Shown: in pieces, positions 11,901 through 26,900 of the stretch
Numbering within the stretch: the first letter of the stretch is position 1
Layout of the letters: every line of letters starts with the position of its first letter
Assembly: GCF_964204645.1 (NCBI RefSeq)
Contig: NC_134029.1
Location: 16,512,450-16,572,449 of the forward strand
DNA from: Tubulanus polymorphus
Lineage: Eukaryota > Nemertea > Palaeonemertea > Tubulaniformes > Tubulanidae
DNA: 60,000 bases
Direction: 5' to 3'
The notes under the pieces: model-generated
Told to the model about the DNA's origin: nothing
Databases searched by the model: none
Seen by the model: only the letters and a program-made list of their open reading frames with translations
Translations under genes and position numbers: made by a program

Positions 11901-14900
11901 TGCCCCCTCCCCCAAGGCTACATTCAATTCATCGTTGTATACAATATTTCAGGGTCGTTATGGTTGCTGTCGATTTTTACGTGATGGTTATAAAACTGCT
12001 AAAGAGGTAAGTTTAGTGCTGGTATTCCAGACCATGTGGTTTTATAGTTGTGAGTCAAATTTTATTGTTATTTAGATGTAGACTACCTAGCTACCTATTG
12101 TTTATACATGTTGCCACCTGGCCGTCAGTAGACAGAATCTAGTGTTTAGCCCACTTGGGACTTTTTAGCCCACTTGTGTTCACTTTTCATCCGTCATCCG
12201 TCTGTCCGTCCATAGACGGAATCCAGTTATAATAAGATAAAAACCCACTACGTACAAATTGAAAGAATTTTAAAATCGAGAATTTATTCTATCATAAAAT
12301 CATTTTCAGCCCAAAAACTGGCCCGATCAGAATCAAGATGGCCAACTGGCAGCCATTGTTGTTTGCCAAAATCAGCTCTTTTCACACATTTTTGGCGAAC
12401 TGTAGGTTTGCCTATGCAAACGGTCTGATGAAGCAGTTTTCATTGAAAATGAATAGAGTACCGGTGTATCAACAAGGCACAAACATTGGCTATTGAACCA
12501 ATAGTGATTGATTTTTGGTGTCATGGTTTGGCTTGACGAGTTCTCAAGCCTACAAAAATGTCATAGTGATCGAGTTATTTTAAAGGGTCTTATTCTTGAA
12601 AAACACGCAAAAACCCTGCTTTTTTGCATTAAGATATGGCACGTTTTTACATATGACAATTTGCATGCTTGGAATTGAAATATATAAAGATTCAATCCTT
12701 CCTGGAAGTGTCGCCGTTTTTAGTTCGACTGATCTCGATGTACTTCTTGACCTACAGGCCTTCACTTTATAAACCTCCTAAAGTTCCTCGCTTCTATTTA
12801 TTTTATTCGACTAGGTATCGTAAGTTTGCTTATAATTTGTTCTTTGTCATGAATATAAGCGAGTAGGCTATTCAATTCAGTATCTGAAATAGCAAGTATG
12901 ACAATACCAATGGCAGGGTTCGTAGTGGGTCTACCAAGTCGTTATTTATTTTTATATTTAAGAAAAAAGTCATAGCCGGTATTTGTTTTGATTTCTAGAA
13001 AAAACGTCTGTATATCTTTGTATTTTTTTACATTTTGTGGATGGATGGATTCTGACTTGTAAAATTGCGGTCAATCTAATACTGCGTCGTGAGTATATTT
13101 GTATATACATGCGTCAGCAGTCGGCTGCGTGTGTGCGAATATAGGTTACGATATATGGCTGTGTGTGTTAGTAATCACCTGAGCGAGTCTATATATAGCA
13201 CAGTGACTCGGCAATGATAGTATACACAGCACTCTCACACATCCGCAGGCGCATATTGTCAGCCTCATACATCTTCAATCCAAATTTTAATTTATATTTA
13301 GTATAATATTTTTGACAATATATGCACTCAATGATTTAATGGTGAGCCACAGGGCCATTGGACCTTTATTGAAGTTTTCAAGGGAAATTTTGAAAACGTT
13401 TTGATCAATATCATGATCTTTTGCACGTTTGTATCTCTCCATGGTGCATCAGCCTAATGAACAATGGATCGATCGGACGCAAAATGGCTGTCATTTTTTG
13501 TAATGTCTATTTCAACCTGACATTCCAGGTGGCCTAGTTCAGTCAGTTTTAGTAGTACACACCTGATAAAAGTCTTATTAGGACCAGAAGGGACAGGCAG
13601 CTGATCTAAAATATCATTTTTTAATCCGACTTTAAACTGTATTGAAGGATATCCTGCATTGATATCTGCATTGAGAGGGGTTCCTGAGAGAAAAGAGACT
13701 CCATGGGCTCAAGTATAAAATATGGAAAAGTAGTCCAATGGCCTTTTACCTGATGTATCAATATGCACAATGCTGACCAAATATCTGCCAATCTTACTCC
13801 CGAAATATACCGATACTCCCGATATACCGACACTCCCGACATACGGGCATTCCCGACACACTGGCACTCCAGACATACCGACATACCAGCACTCCCGATA
13901 TACCGGCAATCCGACACACCGGCACTCCCGACATACTGACACTCCCGACATACCGGCACTCTGGCAATGCTGCAAACCTACATATAGACATTCCAGTCAT
14001 TATTTAACCATGCCGGTTGTTTTGAGAATATATATTTGTAAGGCTGGGGCGTTCAGTTCCTAATAATCCCCTGTAGAGATGCTGGGATCATGGGGCGTTG
14101 GGTTCCTAATAATCCCCTGTAGAGAAATACCGAGATCGTGGGGCGTTTGGTTCCTAATATTCCCCTGTACAGAGGTGCTGGGATCGTGAGGTGTTTGATT
14201 CCTAATATTCCCCTGTACAGAGGTGCTGGGATCGTGGGGTGTTTGGTTCCTAATATTCCCCTGTACAGAGGTGTTTGGACCGTGGGGTGTTTGGTTCCTA
14301 ATATTCCCCTAGGATCGTGGGGCGTTCGGTTCTTGATATTCTCCTGTACAGAGGTGCTGGGATCGTGGGGTGTTTGGTTCCTAATATTCCCCTGTACAGA
14401 GGTGCTTGGACAGGTTGAAATAGACATTACCCAAAAATTTGCCCATTTTACCCATTTTTGCCCTGAATTCCAAGACCTGTAGCTTCTGAGTGGTTGGCCA
14501 TTTTTCTTTGAAATTCATGTTGGTTATACTTTGAGAAGGGCTCTTAAACATATCAAACATATTCTATGATCAGTCAAGCAGCCATCTTCAGCAGTTATCT
14601 AAGTGTCATCACTCCTCATTTATAGATATAAAAAGGTTGTTGGTGGAAAATATAGACAAGTTTTAACTTATAGTCTTGATATTTGACAAATAGCATCACT
14701 GTGGTAGTATTCATCTCCTAACGTGGAATTGGGGTTACCCAGGTTTTTGTTCTTGCCACCAGGGGGAGTTGAATATTGAATAATATGCAAATTGCTTATT
14801 TATATTCGTACCTATGGATATTTATTCAGTAACTACAATCAATTGCAAAGTTGTAGCTTATGACATGTTCTATGATTGTGGCTAGTTTCAACGTGATTGA

Positions 14901-17900
14901 TATCTGAATAATAGGCCTATTTGCTCACCGGGGGGGAATTTTGAATTGTCAGATTGTGGAGCATTTCAGACCTCTTTCCGAGTGGGCATGGCGGCCCTAG
15001 ACACCTAGTTTCTATTATGTCTTTATTTTATAGGATGCTAATAGATTATACTATGAGCCATGGGAGTTGAAAGTATTTGAGAATATTGAATGTCAGTGGC
15101 CTGTTTTCTTTGCTTATTTCATCCTTGATGGTTTGTTCTTTGGAAATAAAGAACAAGTAAGTTCAGTCGTATAGATTCAGATTCTAGGTTTTATTTGTTG
15201 CTAGATACTTCTAAAAAGTGCAAAAATTATAACCAAACTATTTCCTTTTTCATGAATTTGGCAGTTGCTATTTACAGAGGTGATTATACTATGAGCCCGC
15301 TTCATTCAAATCAGTTTGGACCAAGGAAATTAATGCAGTTATGAAAAATCCGGCCCAAATATCATATTTTACATATGCCCTACGCCTATGTATAGATGGA
15401 CTGTGAATCTGGATTAAACTGATCTGAATTAAGTGGGCTTGATAGTAAAATCAAATAGTAAAATGTTCTCCACTTTTTGAATTTTAGGTGCAGTCATATA
15501 AAGATTTACTGGATAAAGTTTTGATCCGTATAGAGGGAAGTGGAATGACTTTCATGCCTGAACTTTATTCAGTCCCTGCTGAGAAGGTAAGTTTACTGTT
15601 AGTTTAAATATCAGAATTGGTTACTTTTGAGTGCAAGTCACATGAGACAGAACTGAGCACTCAGTTCTATCAAATTTCAGAAGCCAATTCGCAAGCTATT
15701 TTTCTAAGATTTTCAAGAAGATTATCTCTTAAGATGCAAAATAGCTCTGGAACAAGTTTGTTGTTAGCTATGTTAAGGATGAGCTGAAAAATATAACTTC
15801 CTTGCCACAGACAATATTTTGGAAGTAACCTTTCAAGTAGGTCAGGATAAATTGAATTTCAGGGGTCAAAAGGTCATGATTTTAGTGGCCCACCTCATCA
15901 AATCTGTGTGTTTACTACAAGATAACAGTGAGCGGTGTGGGTGAGTGGTTAGACTCTGGGAAGCCAGGTCATGGATTCAAATCCCATAGATTCCTGTAGT
16001 GTCCCCAGGCAAGATACCTATCCTCATTGCCTCCAGGGTAAATGGCTACCTTGTCTGATGATAGATGACTCCTGAGCGCCCAACAGCTCCCTGATGTTGC
16101 TTCTCTCCCGGGAGAGATGACTGATGAATGGTTAGAGTTATATGTTGGGGGTAATAATAACAATTTAATGGAAAGCGCTGTTGAACATTGTATCACAGTG
16201 AAAATGGTGCTATAGAAGTAAATAGATATTGATATATTAATTGAATTGATGTTAATAACACAAACTTGAAATACATAAAAATCAGCTGAAATGAGCTATT
16301 TTGTATCACAATAAATGAGGATTTTCCCCTGTATTTTCTGAGTAATAGATAATACATAGTGAAGTTTGTAATGATAAATGGAAAGTTTCATACTGGTTTA
16401 CAAATATAATATGCATTATTTTATTTGCAGGTAAATGATGAGTATAATAAACCGCGCTCGCAGGAGAGGAAGGCTATTGGTAAAGTACCCCATATGTGGG
16501 GTCAGTCTTTATATGTTCTGGGCCGACTGGTTATTGAGGTAAGTTTCTGCGGGAATGCTTTCAGTTATCATCAATTTTAGCCCCCTAGAGGCATAGCCTA
16601 TCAGGCTGTTGCATTCACTTTTCATCTATCAGGGTATCCATTCTTTGGCATTTACTTATTTTCCTTGAAAAATACAGCTTCTACTTTTTGGACGTTTAAT
16701 AATTCTCGAAAATACAGGAAAATCATCGAAAATACTTACAATTTTGGTTTGTGCTACTTAAAGAATTTTTTTTGGGGGGGGGAGGGGAGTTGGCACCGCT
16801 CATCTAAATATTTTGGTTTATGTAAGTCTACCCTAGATACTACATCAGCAGCCTATAAAATTGACCTGATCAGAAACGAGATGGCTAATGAATTGCTAGT
16901 TTGTAAGACGAAATCGATACTTTCTACGCCACTTGGATCGAGTTGGTTGAACAGCTTGCAGAGCTGTTACGCTTGCAGCAACCACGGCCAAATTTATCAG
17001 GTTGACGGCAAACAAGTAGGCCTCGTTGCTAGCTAAGGAACACTAAGCATATCCTACAGCTGATCTGTCAGCGTTTATTAAAATATACCATTTATGACCC
17101 TTCAGACCCATCAAAGATACTTATAATTCTAAAATTATCATTACTTATTGCAGTTTATGATAGAATATGACTTACTCAATGGGGTATTAAAATAGGTGAA
17201 TTATGGTATTGGATTGTCTTCCACCAATTTTGAACCATGCCTTGAGACACATTTATCATCATCTGATCTTGGTTGTTCTTTGTCCTAACGGAGACTGGGT
17301 ACTTCAAACCTCAAATACCGTACACTGATCAAAAGGACAAATATATACACCTTGTATTTTGCTTACTATGCATACTTCGTAACCACAATCGATTGCAAAT
17401 TTGAAGCTTATGATATTTTCTATGATTTCGGCGAGTTTCAAGGTCTCTGGTTTCTGTAAAAGTTCCCAGGGGAAGTTAAAAAGTTAAATGAAGTAGTATA
17501 TGTTATTCCATAGTATAGGTTCTTAGGATAGTTTCATTAGAATGATTTGGCCTATGGCATGTTCTATGGTCGTGGAGGGTTCCATTGGGTTCTGTATATT
17601 CTTTAGGGGAGTTGAATAAGGATTTCGAACATTACAACTTCCCAAGTGGGCGAAGGCCCATGTCCTTATACCTCCTGGGGAATGGTAAACTGTCAATTCA
17701 CAGTGTTTGGAGGCCGGTGGTTGATGGGTCCATATCGAATAATGTTGCGCTATGAGCCTAGCCTAAAAAAGTCAAGTTTCTGTACTGAATAATGCATTTG
17801 TTAATTTTAGGGGTTCCTGTCGCCAGGGGAGTTAGATCCGTTGAACAGACGTCTAGTTACCGAACCTAAACCAGATTTAGTTGTTCAAGGTAAAATGCAC

Positions 17901-20900
17901 AGTATAATCAAGTACCAGGGCGGCAATGGCAACATGCTCAAGTGCCTACTTAAGATAGCACCAATAGAATTGATTTCTCCCGGGGTGACTTTTTGTCTGG
18001 AGATTTTGTTTTGCCTTTTATTTTTAAAACAACTACACTGACTCTTAGAGGTTCAAAAGTTGGAGCAGAAGATCAAAATATTTAGCTTTTTACCCTTTTT
18101 AGCCCACTTGGGACTTCAGCATTCACTTTTCATCTGTTTTCTGTCGGTTTGTTCGTTATAGTAATAATAATTAATGACGATAATTTATTCAGCCTAAAAT
18201 CCATATTAAATATGCTCATTGGCTTTACATCATATATAAAAAGCGAACATAAAACAGAGAACAAAAATGGTTTGATTAAAAGCTTTGATGAACAAATGGG
18301 TTTTGAGATTAGATTTAAAAACATCGATTGAAGGACTAGATTTAATTGGACTATGTTAATTATTCCAGAGTACTGGAGCAGAGTACGCATAGGCTCTATG
18401 CCCGGCTGAGACAAGATCAACGTGGGAAATGACTAGCAGGGATTGATTGTTAGATCTTAAAAACTCTAGCGGATGATTTGTATTGCACAAGTGACTGTAG
18501 ATATTGTGATGCAAGAAAGTTTAGGGATTTGAATGTTATGATTTTAAACTGGATACGAGATTTGATTGGGAGCCAGTGAAGGTCATGAATAATTGGTGAT
18601 ATATGACAGAATTTTGAGTTTTGAGTAACAACACGAGCTGCAGAATTTTGAACACGCTGTAGGTTAGTTATAATATTGTCTGGGAGACCAAATAGTAAAG
18701 AATTACAGTAATCTAGACGAGTGGTAACAAAAGCATGAAAAAGTGTTCAGTAGTCACTTGGTCTAAAAATTGTCTAATTTTACTAATATTCTGTAAGTGG
18801 TATTATGCTGTAGAGCATAACTTATTAATATGTTTAGACATAGTCATGCTGTCGTAAAAAAAAACACGTAGGTTTCTGACCAAATGAACAGGGGTGATAA
18901 CAGAAATCGTCTAGATCTAAAACAAAATCGGAGAGTTTAGTGAGCTGTGATGGATTACCGACAAGTGAAAACTCGGTTTGTCTCCATTCACCTGCAAAAA
19001 ATTTAAATCCATCCAACGCTTTAGATCAACATAGCAAAGCTGGAGAGTATTTTTAGCGGAAGTTACGTCAACTTTAGGTTTAATCTTGATATACAACTGA
19101 GAATCATCAGCATAAAAATTGGTAGAACGTAGATGGTGTACAATAGGGTTCCTAGGACAGACCCCTGTGATACACCATATTTTGGTAAACATGGGTCAGA
19201 AGAATACAAATCGCCGATACAAATAATTAGATTACAATTGGTAAGGTAGGATTTTATCCATTCGTAACAAGACCATAGGGTAGATAGAATCCAGTTATTT
19301 TGGGAAGTTTTGAAGATGCTCCTCCAGGAAAATTTTGAAATAGGAAACCCCTGGAGAAACCATTTCCAAAGATAAAGATTGTTTCAACCTTAGAAAAAAA
19401 CATTAGGAGCCTTTAGACAAATTTTTTATGGGAAAGATTTTTGGGGGCCAACTGAAGATCTAGAGCGAGGGTTGCGTGTGCCCCAGGTGCTACCAGATGG
19501 ATCCGGTGAGGTCGTTGGAAAATGCCAAATTCGACACATGTTCAAACTTCACACTTGCATCAACTGTATATTTTTCAAAAGTCCATAGTACCGTGGTTAT
19601 CATGTGTCGGCCTATGTATGTTTCGAATACTGTTCATAATTACGTTCAAAAATGTCATTTACACTACTATAAAATTCTAACATCACTCCAGACAGGTCGT
19701 CTTTTCAATGGCAATTTATTCAGACAAACATTCGCTATCCTGCCCTAGTTCGCAATGCTAGACATTCGACATTGTAACGACGCATCCTTGCACTTGTTAT
19801 AGACAGGCTTTCGCCATCCTAACAAAAACAGATCGTCAAGACATCGACAAGGTCGACGTCGATTGTCTGTGGGGGGTAGGTACAGACAGCAGATTGACAG
19901 CTGCATAAGGCAGGGTTTCTGTGATGGTAAAAAAGATGTCTATTAGTCATTATTGGGGGAAAATTGTACAAGCTTGTATCTATGCCAAGAGGAACACCGC
20001 AGGTATGAAGCCCAAAGGGCGAGTTTTGAGGATTTTCAGAGCCATTTTAAGTACGTTTTAATGTTATCATGTGGACTATGCTGTTATTAAAACTACCACC
20101 GAGTAGTGCCTGTCACGTGAACTTATGCATTCATTGAAGTACATTGTATCTCTCACAGAGAGAACAGTGCTTATGCACAGTGTCATTGGCTAAAGTGTAT
20201 GGACTACCATTATGAAAAATAGGGTGGGTAGGAATATTATTGACGCACTGTCGGGGCAACTACACTATGCTTTGTAGATATGGCCTTTGCGCTATTACTA
20301 CTACATCGTCAGCCACGCACTTTATTATTAAAACTGATAGTTACTTTGAAATAACTTAGAATAAGAACATTATAAAGTCTGAAGAGAAGAAATAATCAAT
20401 TCCTTTTCACAATTCCTCTCAGCAGTATTTCTGGGGAAGATAGGACGACTTTTGGCTGGGGGGGGAAATGTCCGTTCATTGCTATGTTTACCAGGGGGTG
20501 TTGAATATATAGCATGTTGTTGATAACTTTTGGGCCAACAAAGTAGACATAAATAATTTGGATATAAGTGAACTTGAGGTCAAGGTCACATACTCCAAGA
20601 TGGCCACCATGAAAAAAATTCACGAAAAAGTCTCAGATAAACTGCTCTGTCTCCCAGGAAAATGCACTGATCTATTCAATTTCAACTGAAATTATATGCC
20701 ATATATCCTTACTTTATGTTGTAAAAATTTCAAAGGAATAGAACAACTAAAAAATTTATTTTTCCACTCATTTACCCACTTTTCTACCAATACGTCGGAA
20801 GGCCTGATGTAAGGGGAGTGATTGGGGTATAATTTCAGGCCTCGGAAAATTTCTTACCTAAGTATTTAACACTGATATATTATATATCATGGTGTTGATA

Positions 20901-23900
20901 ACCTTTGGGCTAACAAATAAGACAAATAATTTGGATATATGTGACCTTAAGGATGGACAGTTTCTGGTTCTTCATTATTGTCATTGGTGTCCATTGCCAT
21001 GACAATAGGATCAACAAGGTCTAAACAAATTGTCACTGATTTCATTTTCATCATCAAAATCATTGCCGACACTAAACCTATTTTCTGACTAAGTCTCATC
21101 ATCTGAACTGCACTGCCATATTCATTGTCACTCTCAATTTGTTCACTACCAAATTCCAAGTCCCCAGCATCACTTTTTTTTAACACCCTCTACCCGCTAA
21201 GCGCCACGCAGGGCATTATAAGCGGGTTCAATGTTTCTTTTGCGCGATGGGGGAGAGACCAGAGAAGAACCTTCGACCAAGAAACTCTATCGCCACCAGG
21301 GTTTGAACCATAAACCCTGGATTGACGAGACCAATGACCGGCGGCCACTGCTCCTCTCTAACTCGACAGGCATACGACAAGGATTCACAGACAGGTCCAG
21401 CACTGTCAGCATCATATACCAGCTGCTGACACGTTTCATCCAGCCAAATTGTTTTTTCCTGGCTGCTGCCATCTTGGATTTTATGCAGATGGCAGCACCG
21501 GCTGATACTGATAGATATGCCCTTCTAGAAGAAGGGTTAAGCGATACCGTATCACATACGGTGCGCAGTGCTTCATCTAGCATTAAAAAAGGGCAGGGTG
21601 CTGATTTCAAATAAGGGCATTTTTGTGCGTGATTCCATCGGAGGAAGGGCACATAATAACGCGCTCTCGTCTGTTTTAGGGGCAAACTGCAATGTTCCCT
21701 ATTGCATAGAATCGAGGTACCCTCTACTACGATTTAGGACTAGAAACTATGTTTAACTCTGATTTTGCCATGAGTGACACACTTGACCACAGTACATCCT
21801 TACACCTATGCCTGTCAATGAACAAAAGTTAATCTAGATAGGGCTTTCAAATGATTTGGAAAACCAGTTGCAGACAAAAAAATTGCAGAAAAAAGCAGAA
21901 ACTATGTTTAACTCTGATTTTGCCATGAGTGACACACTTGACCACAGTACATCCTTACACCTATGCCTGTCAATGAACAAAAGTTAATCTAGATAGGGCT
22001 TTCAAAATGATTTGGAAAACCAGTTGCAGACAAAAAAATTGCAGAAAAAAGCAATCTCAAGTAGCAAATACAGCGAAAAAGAGCCAGCAATAGTGTATAG
22101 GCCTACATGAAATTGCATATTTTTAATCTTAGAAATATCAAATTAATTGATTTAAATTGATAGTGTGAGTGATTGGCAAGTAACTGTTGATAATTGGTAA
22201 GTAGCCAGCTTTTAGGCTACTCAAACTAATTGTCTGTGCGAGTCTCTCTGTGAGTTCACCGAACAAAGTTTTTCACCTTGTATATATAAAATTTGTCTAA
22301 TAGTCTAGATAAAAGGATCCAGAGCATCACGATGTGTTCAAAACGAAACAATCCATCGAATGTACACTACCAGCTTTACAACGGCAGTTGCTAGAATGAT
22401 TGGCAGTAGTTTGAAGTCAGCCAATTTCCTGGAAACTTAAACTAGGCCACGCGTCTGAGGCACGTTTTCACACGATGCATACTGACTGCAGTACATTTGA
22501 ATATAACTACTGATCACATGAGCTACTATCGTTGATATCATAGGAGATATTTCATAGCCGTCGAAGGAAACTTACTAACAGTCGGATGCCTCGGCTTACT
22601 TTGAAAGCTCTGACTCATTACTCGTGACTGACAAGTGCAGGATGGCGGACCTACGGCAAAAGATGAGGGCACAAGGGCGTGCATGGGACACATCTGAAGG
22701 GCACAAGGGCGGCTATTTTCGTGGGTGGGGCGGACCGCCCTTCCATTTTTGGCTAGATGAAGCACTGGGTGCGGGTATGCTAGCTTGTCAATTTGTACCG
22801 TATGCTATATGGTAGCGGTATTGTAAGGGTTAAGCATTTCAAACCACTTCCCATATAGGTGTGGTGTGCCTGGAACCCTAGTTACCATTACTTGCATCCC
22901 GCAAACTAACATTGCTCAGAAAATAATCAATGACAGACCTACTCCTGATTTGTCTAAAAGGTCAAGTAAAGGGGTAGTTAGTCACGTGTTAAGCTTTTAT
23001 AATCTGATAGATGGCGTATACTCAAAAGAATATCCTATTGTGAAAGTATCAAAAACCACACATTTAGTGATACTCCACTGAAGGGATTTGGCAGTAATAA
23101 CCTGCCCCGTTTGGTTTGTACTGTCTTAACGTTTGAACAAGTAGGCCTATCGTTTGTACTGGGTCATGAAATGTCAGCTGTATCTGCTAGTTCAAAATTC
23201 TCAAATGTAATCATCTTTCCAAGATGTCATTTATGCAGGTGTCAATGAATGACCTGAACCCCCCACCCCGGATGAGGCATTCGATTATTTCTATTTTCAA
23301 TACAACAGGCATACGGTAAGGATTCGCGGACAGGGCTTACTGGTCAGACAGGTGTACTATCACAATAAGACTTTGGTTAGTTTTTGTGTAACGAGATATT
23401 CAACTTCTATACAACAACTGCCAACATGGAGATATAAGGCATTCGATGTTCTCACAGTCAGTCACGGTACGAACTGAATCGCCATCGACGGGTCACACCA
23501 ATTAGCGTCAATAAGCGTCAAAGGGTCCGTTGCATCAAAAAGTGGCACTTCATATAAGCAGTTTAGATTACAGATTTTAAGAATAAAGATTTGGCAATGT
23601 CCACGGGTTACGATTCATGCACCGATAATTCAATTCCATAAAACTTTTTATTATACGGTTGTATCCAAGACTGGTTACCGGTCTCTATCTTCCATAAGCT
23701 TATTGAATGAGACAGACAACCAGTCTAATACACATACAGATTGAGATATGACGTCATCATTCATCCGATTGAACCCTAGCAATGGAATATGGGTTCGTTG
23801 AGTCCAACATTTATTCGACGTTTGTTCATTTCATTAATATTCCGTCAGTAAAGACATACAACATTGATACAGAAGTTAAAAAATCCGTTACGTTAGGCAG

Positions 23901-26900
23901 TCTATTAAAATACGATAATGAATCGATTCATGTACGGCAGGCAAATAGCATTGTATGGACATCGTATTGATTGTATGCCTGTGGAATGCCTCACCCGTGG
24001 GGTTCAGGTCATTCATTGACACCTGCATTAAGAACTCTTAACAGGGATGATAATTTTCGGCCGTGCGGTGGATTTCCGCCTTTTCAATCAATTTTTATCA
24101 TTTCTCAGATCGATGCAAATCCGTTGAAAATGACTGGTTTACCAGCATCCTAAACAGGGTTCCTACAGCCCCTCAAATCCCTCAAAAACCCCTCAAATTC
24201 CAAAATCCATTTTTGAGGGTTAAAAATCCCTCAAATTCTGAGTTTTAGCCCTTGGCTCCTCAAAATCCCTTTTTTCATTGCCTGTGGTAGCAACTCTTAT
24301 GTAATGCAAACAGTTTTCTTTATTTCAGTTGTTATATTAGCTGAAGATGCAAGTATTCAAGAAATGTTAATGGCACATGGATTACATGTACAGACATTTG
24401 CCGAAGTTTCTCCTATCCAGGTTCATCCTGCCAGAGTACTTAGTTATTTGTATTCACATTTAGGTATACATCTCTTGAAAGTTCTTTTAATTCAATTCAT
24501 AATCTATTTTAGGGATATTCAATTTAATCAAATTTAGAACTCTCCCCCAAGTTAGTATCATGCCCTGTATTAATTAACCTTTATATTGCGGGATTAATTT
24601 TCTCAAAAGTCATCCCATCGCATACTGTAATTGCACAATCCAATTGCATACTGTAACTTCTAGATGATTTTTTTTCTCGAAACTCTTGGACTTCCTTGCC
24701 ACCTATACTAAGGAATCAGAACTAAGTAATTGGAACAGTATTGATTTAGAATGGGACTAGAATGTGTAGCAGATGATAAGTGGCATTCCTTATATCTATG
24801 ATTCCACATGTCTTTGTCGGTGCTGCAGGGCGTAGTTAGTTAAGATGATGAAAAGATAAATTGGTTTTTCTTTTCAGGTAAAAACGAGAAGCTGGGTTTA
24901 ACAGGTCGAGCCTCACATGATGTAGGCTTACTGTCTACTAGTAAATTATACATGATTGGAAATCAGATCTATGCGTTTTTACCTCAGGTATGTAGAAATT
25001 GGATTTATCTGTAGCGATGGAGTGCCTCAAAGAATTTTAAGTGCAATTCAGTTAAAATCATGAGTTTCACTATTTGATTGATTGATTATTTCAAAGAATT
25101 TATCACATCTGTAGTTAAAATAGAGATTCAATATTACTTTAGATGCAATCTTAACATACCAGTTTTACTCAAATTGTTCAAACTCTGGCCCCAGTTAAAT
25201 TTTGCTTCGAATTCATTCATTACAATCATTGAACTGATAGCATCAAATTGTAACCTATTACTGTGGAACTGAATTTAAATTAAAAAGATTGTGTTACCAT
25301 TAGAACCAAAATTGTTGTAAAACTGGGTGTCTTGTCAATTTTTAGTTTAATTTCTTGAAATGTTTAGTAGAATATTTTATTATATTCAGATGTTAGATTC
25401 GAAACAGTTTTTCCTGTCAATGGATAGTGATATTACAGCAGAATTATTTAAAACTGACGTCGCATATTTAAGAAACAACTGGAAAGTTCTTGGACGTCCT
25501 ACCATTATATTTCCTCTTACTACTGCTATTCTAGGTATAAAACCTAACATAGCTTTTTTACGTCATGTGTTGTGTTTTGCTTATCGCGCACTAGCACTCT
25601 TAGTGCTGACACTATCGTTAGCTGCATATGTTAGCACCCCTAGTAACAGTTCGTAGAGGCATGTATTAAAGCTTAATTGATTTATATCATCTACATGTGC
25701 TTTAGTTTGGTAATATAATATGCGGATAAACCCAGAGATCTTAGAACCATTAATTTGTGGAATCCAAAAAAAAACTCGGAAAACTTTATTTGACATGTAA
25801 GTTTTCTCTTGAAATAGTTGGGAAAGGGTAAAGGGAGTACATATAACATGCTAACTACTATACAGTGTATATAGTAACCAGGGTTTTGCATGTATGCTAA
25901 ATCCTGGTTACTGTACCCATAGTGGTAGATGCCATAAGCGCTCAATACTGTGTTAATCCGCATGACATTTTTATGAAAAGAATGAAGGGCACACTTTTCA
26001 GCCCACTTGGCCACTGCCGGCTATTGCATTCACTTTTCATTCATTGGTTTGTGGGTTTGTTCCATTGACGGAATCCAGTTATTGTGAGAAGTTTTGAAAA
26101 TGTTTCGATGGATACTCTTGATTCTTGGTTACAACATGTATGTATCTACGGTACTGCTTAGATTAAATTGACATCGTTCATGTTTATTTTCCGTTTCATT
26201 TACGTTAAAAAAAAAAAATCGATTGGCTTTTAGGAAAGAAATTAAATGCGTACCGTATATCGTTGTATCGATTTTAAAACGCATTCCAATTGCATGTATG
26301 ATGCACAGTTTTCATTAAGTTAATTCTAAGCAATACCGTACCCTTAACACATCTACAGCCAAAAACTGGCACAATGGAGAAGTTTTCAAGGGAAATTTTG
26401 AAGAGTCTTCTATCAACCGTCCTGATATTTCATATATGTATAGGCCTATATGTATCCTCTAAGGTCCATCATCATAGGAAAAAAATGGGTTGATCGGACG
26501 CAAGATGGCCATCTTGTGACCCTTTTGTGCAAATGATGGTTATTTTGGTCTCAATTCTGAGGCTTGTAGCTTCTTCATATGCCATTAATCATTGAAATTT
26601 GCATCAGATGGGTTTTTTAAACATACATTTCTTATGCATTAATTAGGCAACCTCATAGGCTCATCAGCCTTCATTTGATTTTTGACTTGCAGTCTTGCTA
26701 TTCATTTAGCACTGTCAGGACTTATCTCCCCACTTGGAATTGAGATTACCAAGTGTCTAGTTCTCAATGTATTGAATTGGAGTTAAAATTGAAATATAGC
26801 TGCAAAGCAGCGATAATGGGTTTTCTGCCGTGCAATATGCAAACCTTTTTAGGTAAGGGAACTGGCCAATACAAAGAATAATATTTTGATCACAACTGTA

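Larger units (their letters stand above)
13500..14430. mobile_element. 931-bp element with perfect 20-bp TIRs enclosing two minisatellites
   Basis: GTAATGTCTATTTCAACCTG at 13500-13519 recurs exactly as its reverse complement at 14411-14430. The element interrupts the 1.27-kb repeat. Between the TIRs lie a roughly 17-bp minisatellite (13795-13975) and a roughly 49-bp minisatellite (14055-14410), and no transposase. Confidence 0.75.
12143..15010. repeat. 1.27-kb repeat copy in PHKA intron 7, split by two insertions
   Basis: Family sequence occupies 12143-12397 (with a doubled TTTAGCCCACTTG start), 13370-13499 and 14431-15010. It is interrupted by a retroelement-like piece (12398-13369) and a TIR element (13500-14430). 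The last part contains two of the roughly 120-bp subunits and ends CCGAGTGGGCATGG...CACCTAG just before exon 8. Confidence 0.65.

Noticed and set aside
12420-12465. CTGATGA...GAAA (hammerhead-like) near 12424-12445
   Set aside because: The intervening sequence cannot form helix II, so the order of motifs is probably chance.
13621-14482. Several ORFs of about 90-124 codons on both strands
   Set aside because: They are translations of the two minisatellites and have no protein family.
24155-24250. CAGGGTTCCTACAG end resembling a hAT MITE
   Set aside because: Only one end is visible and no matching inverted end was found, so it is not called as an element.
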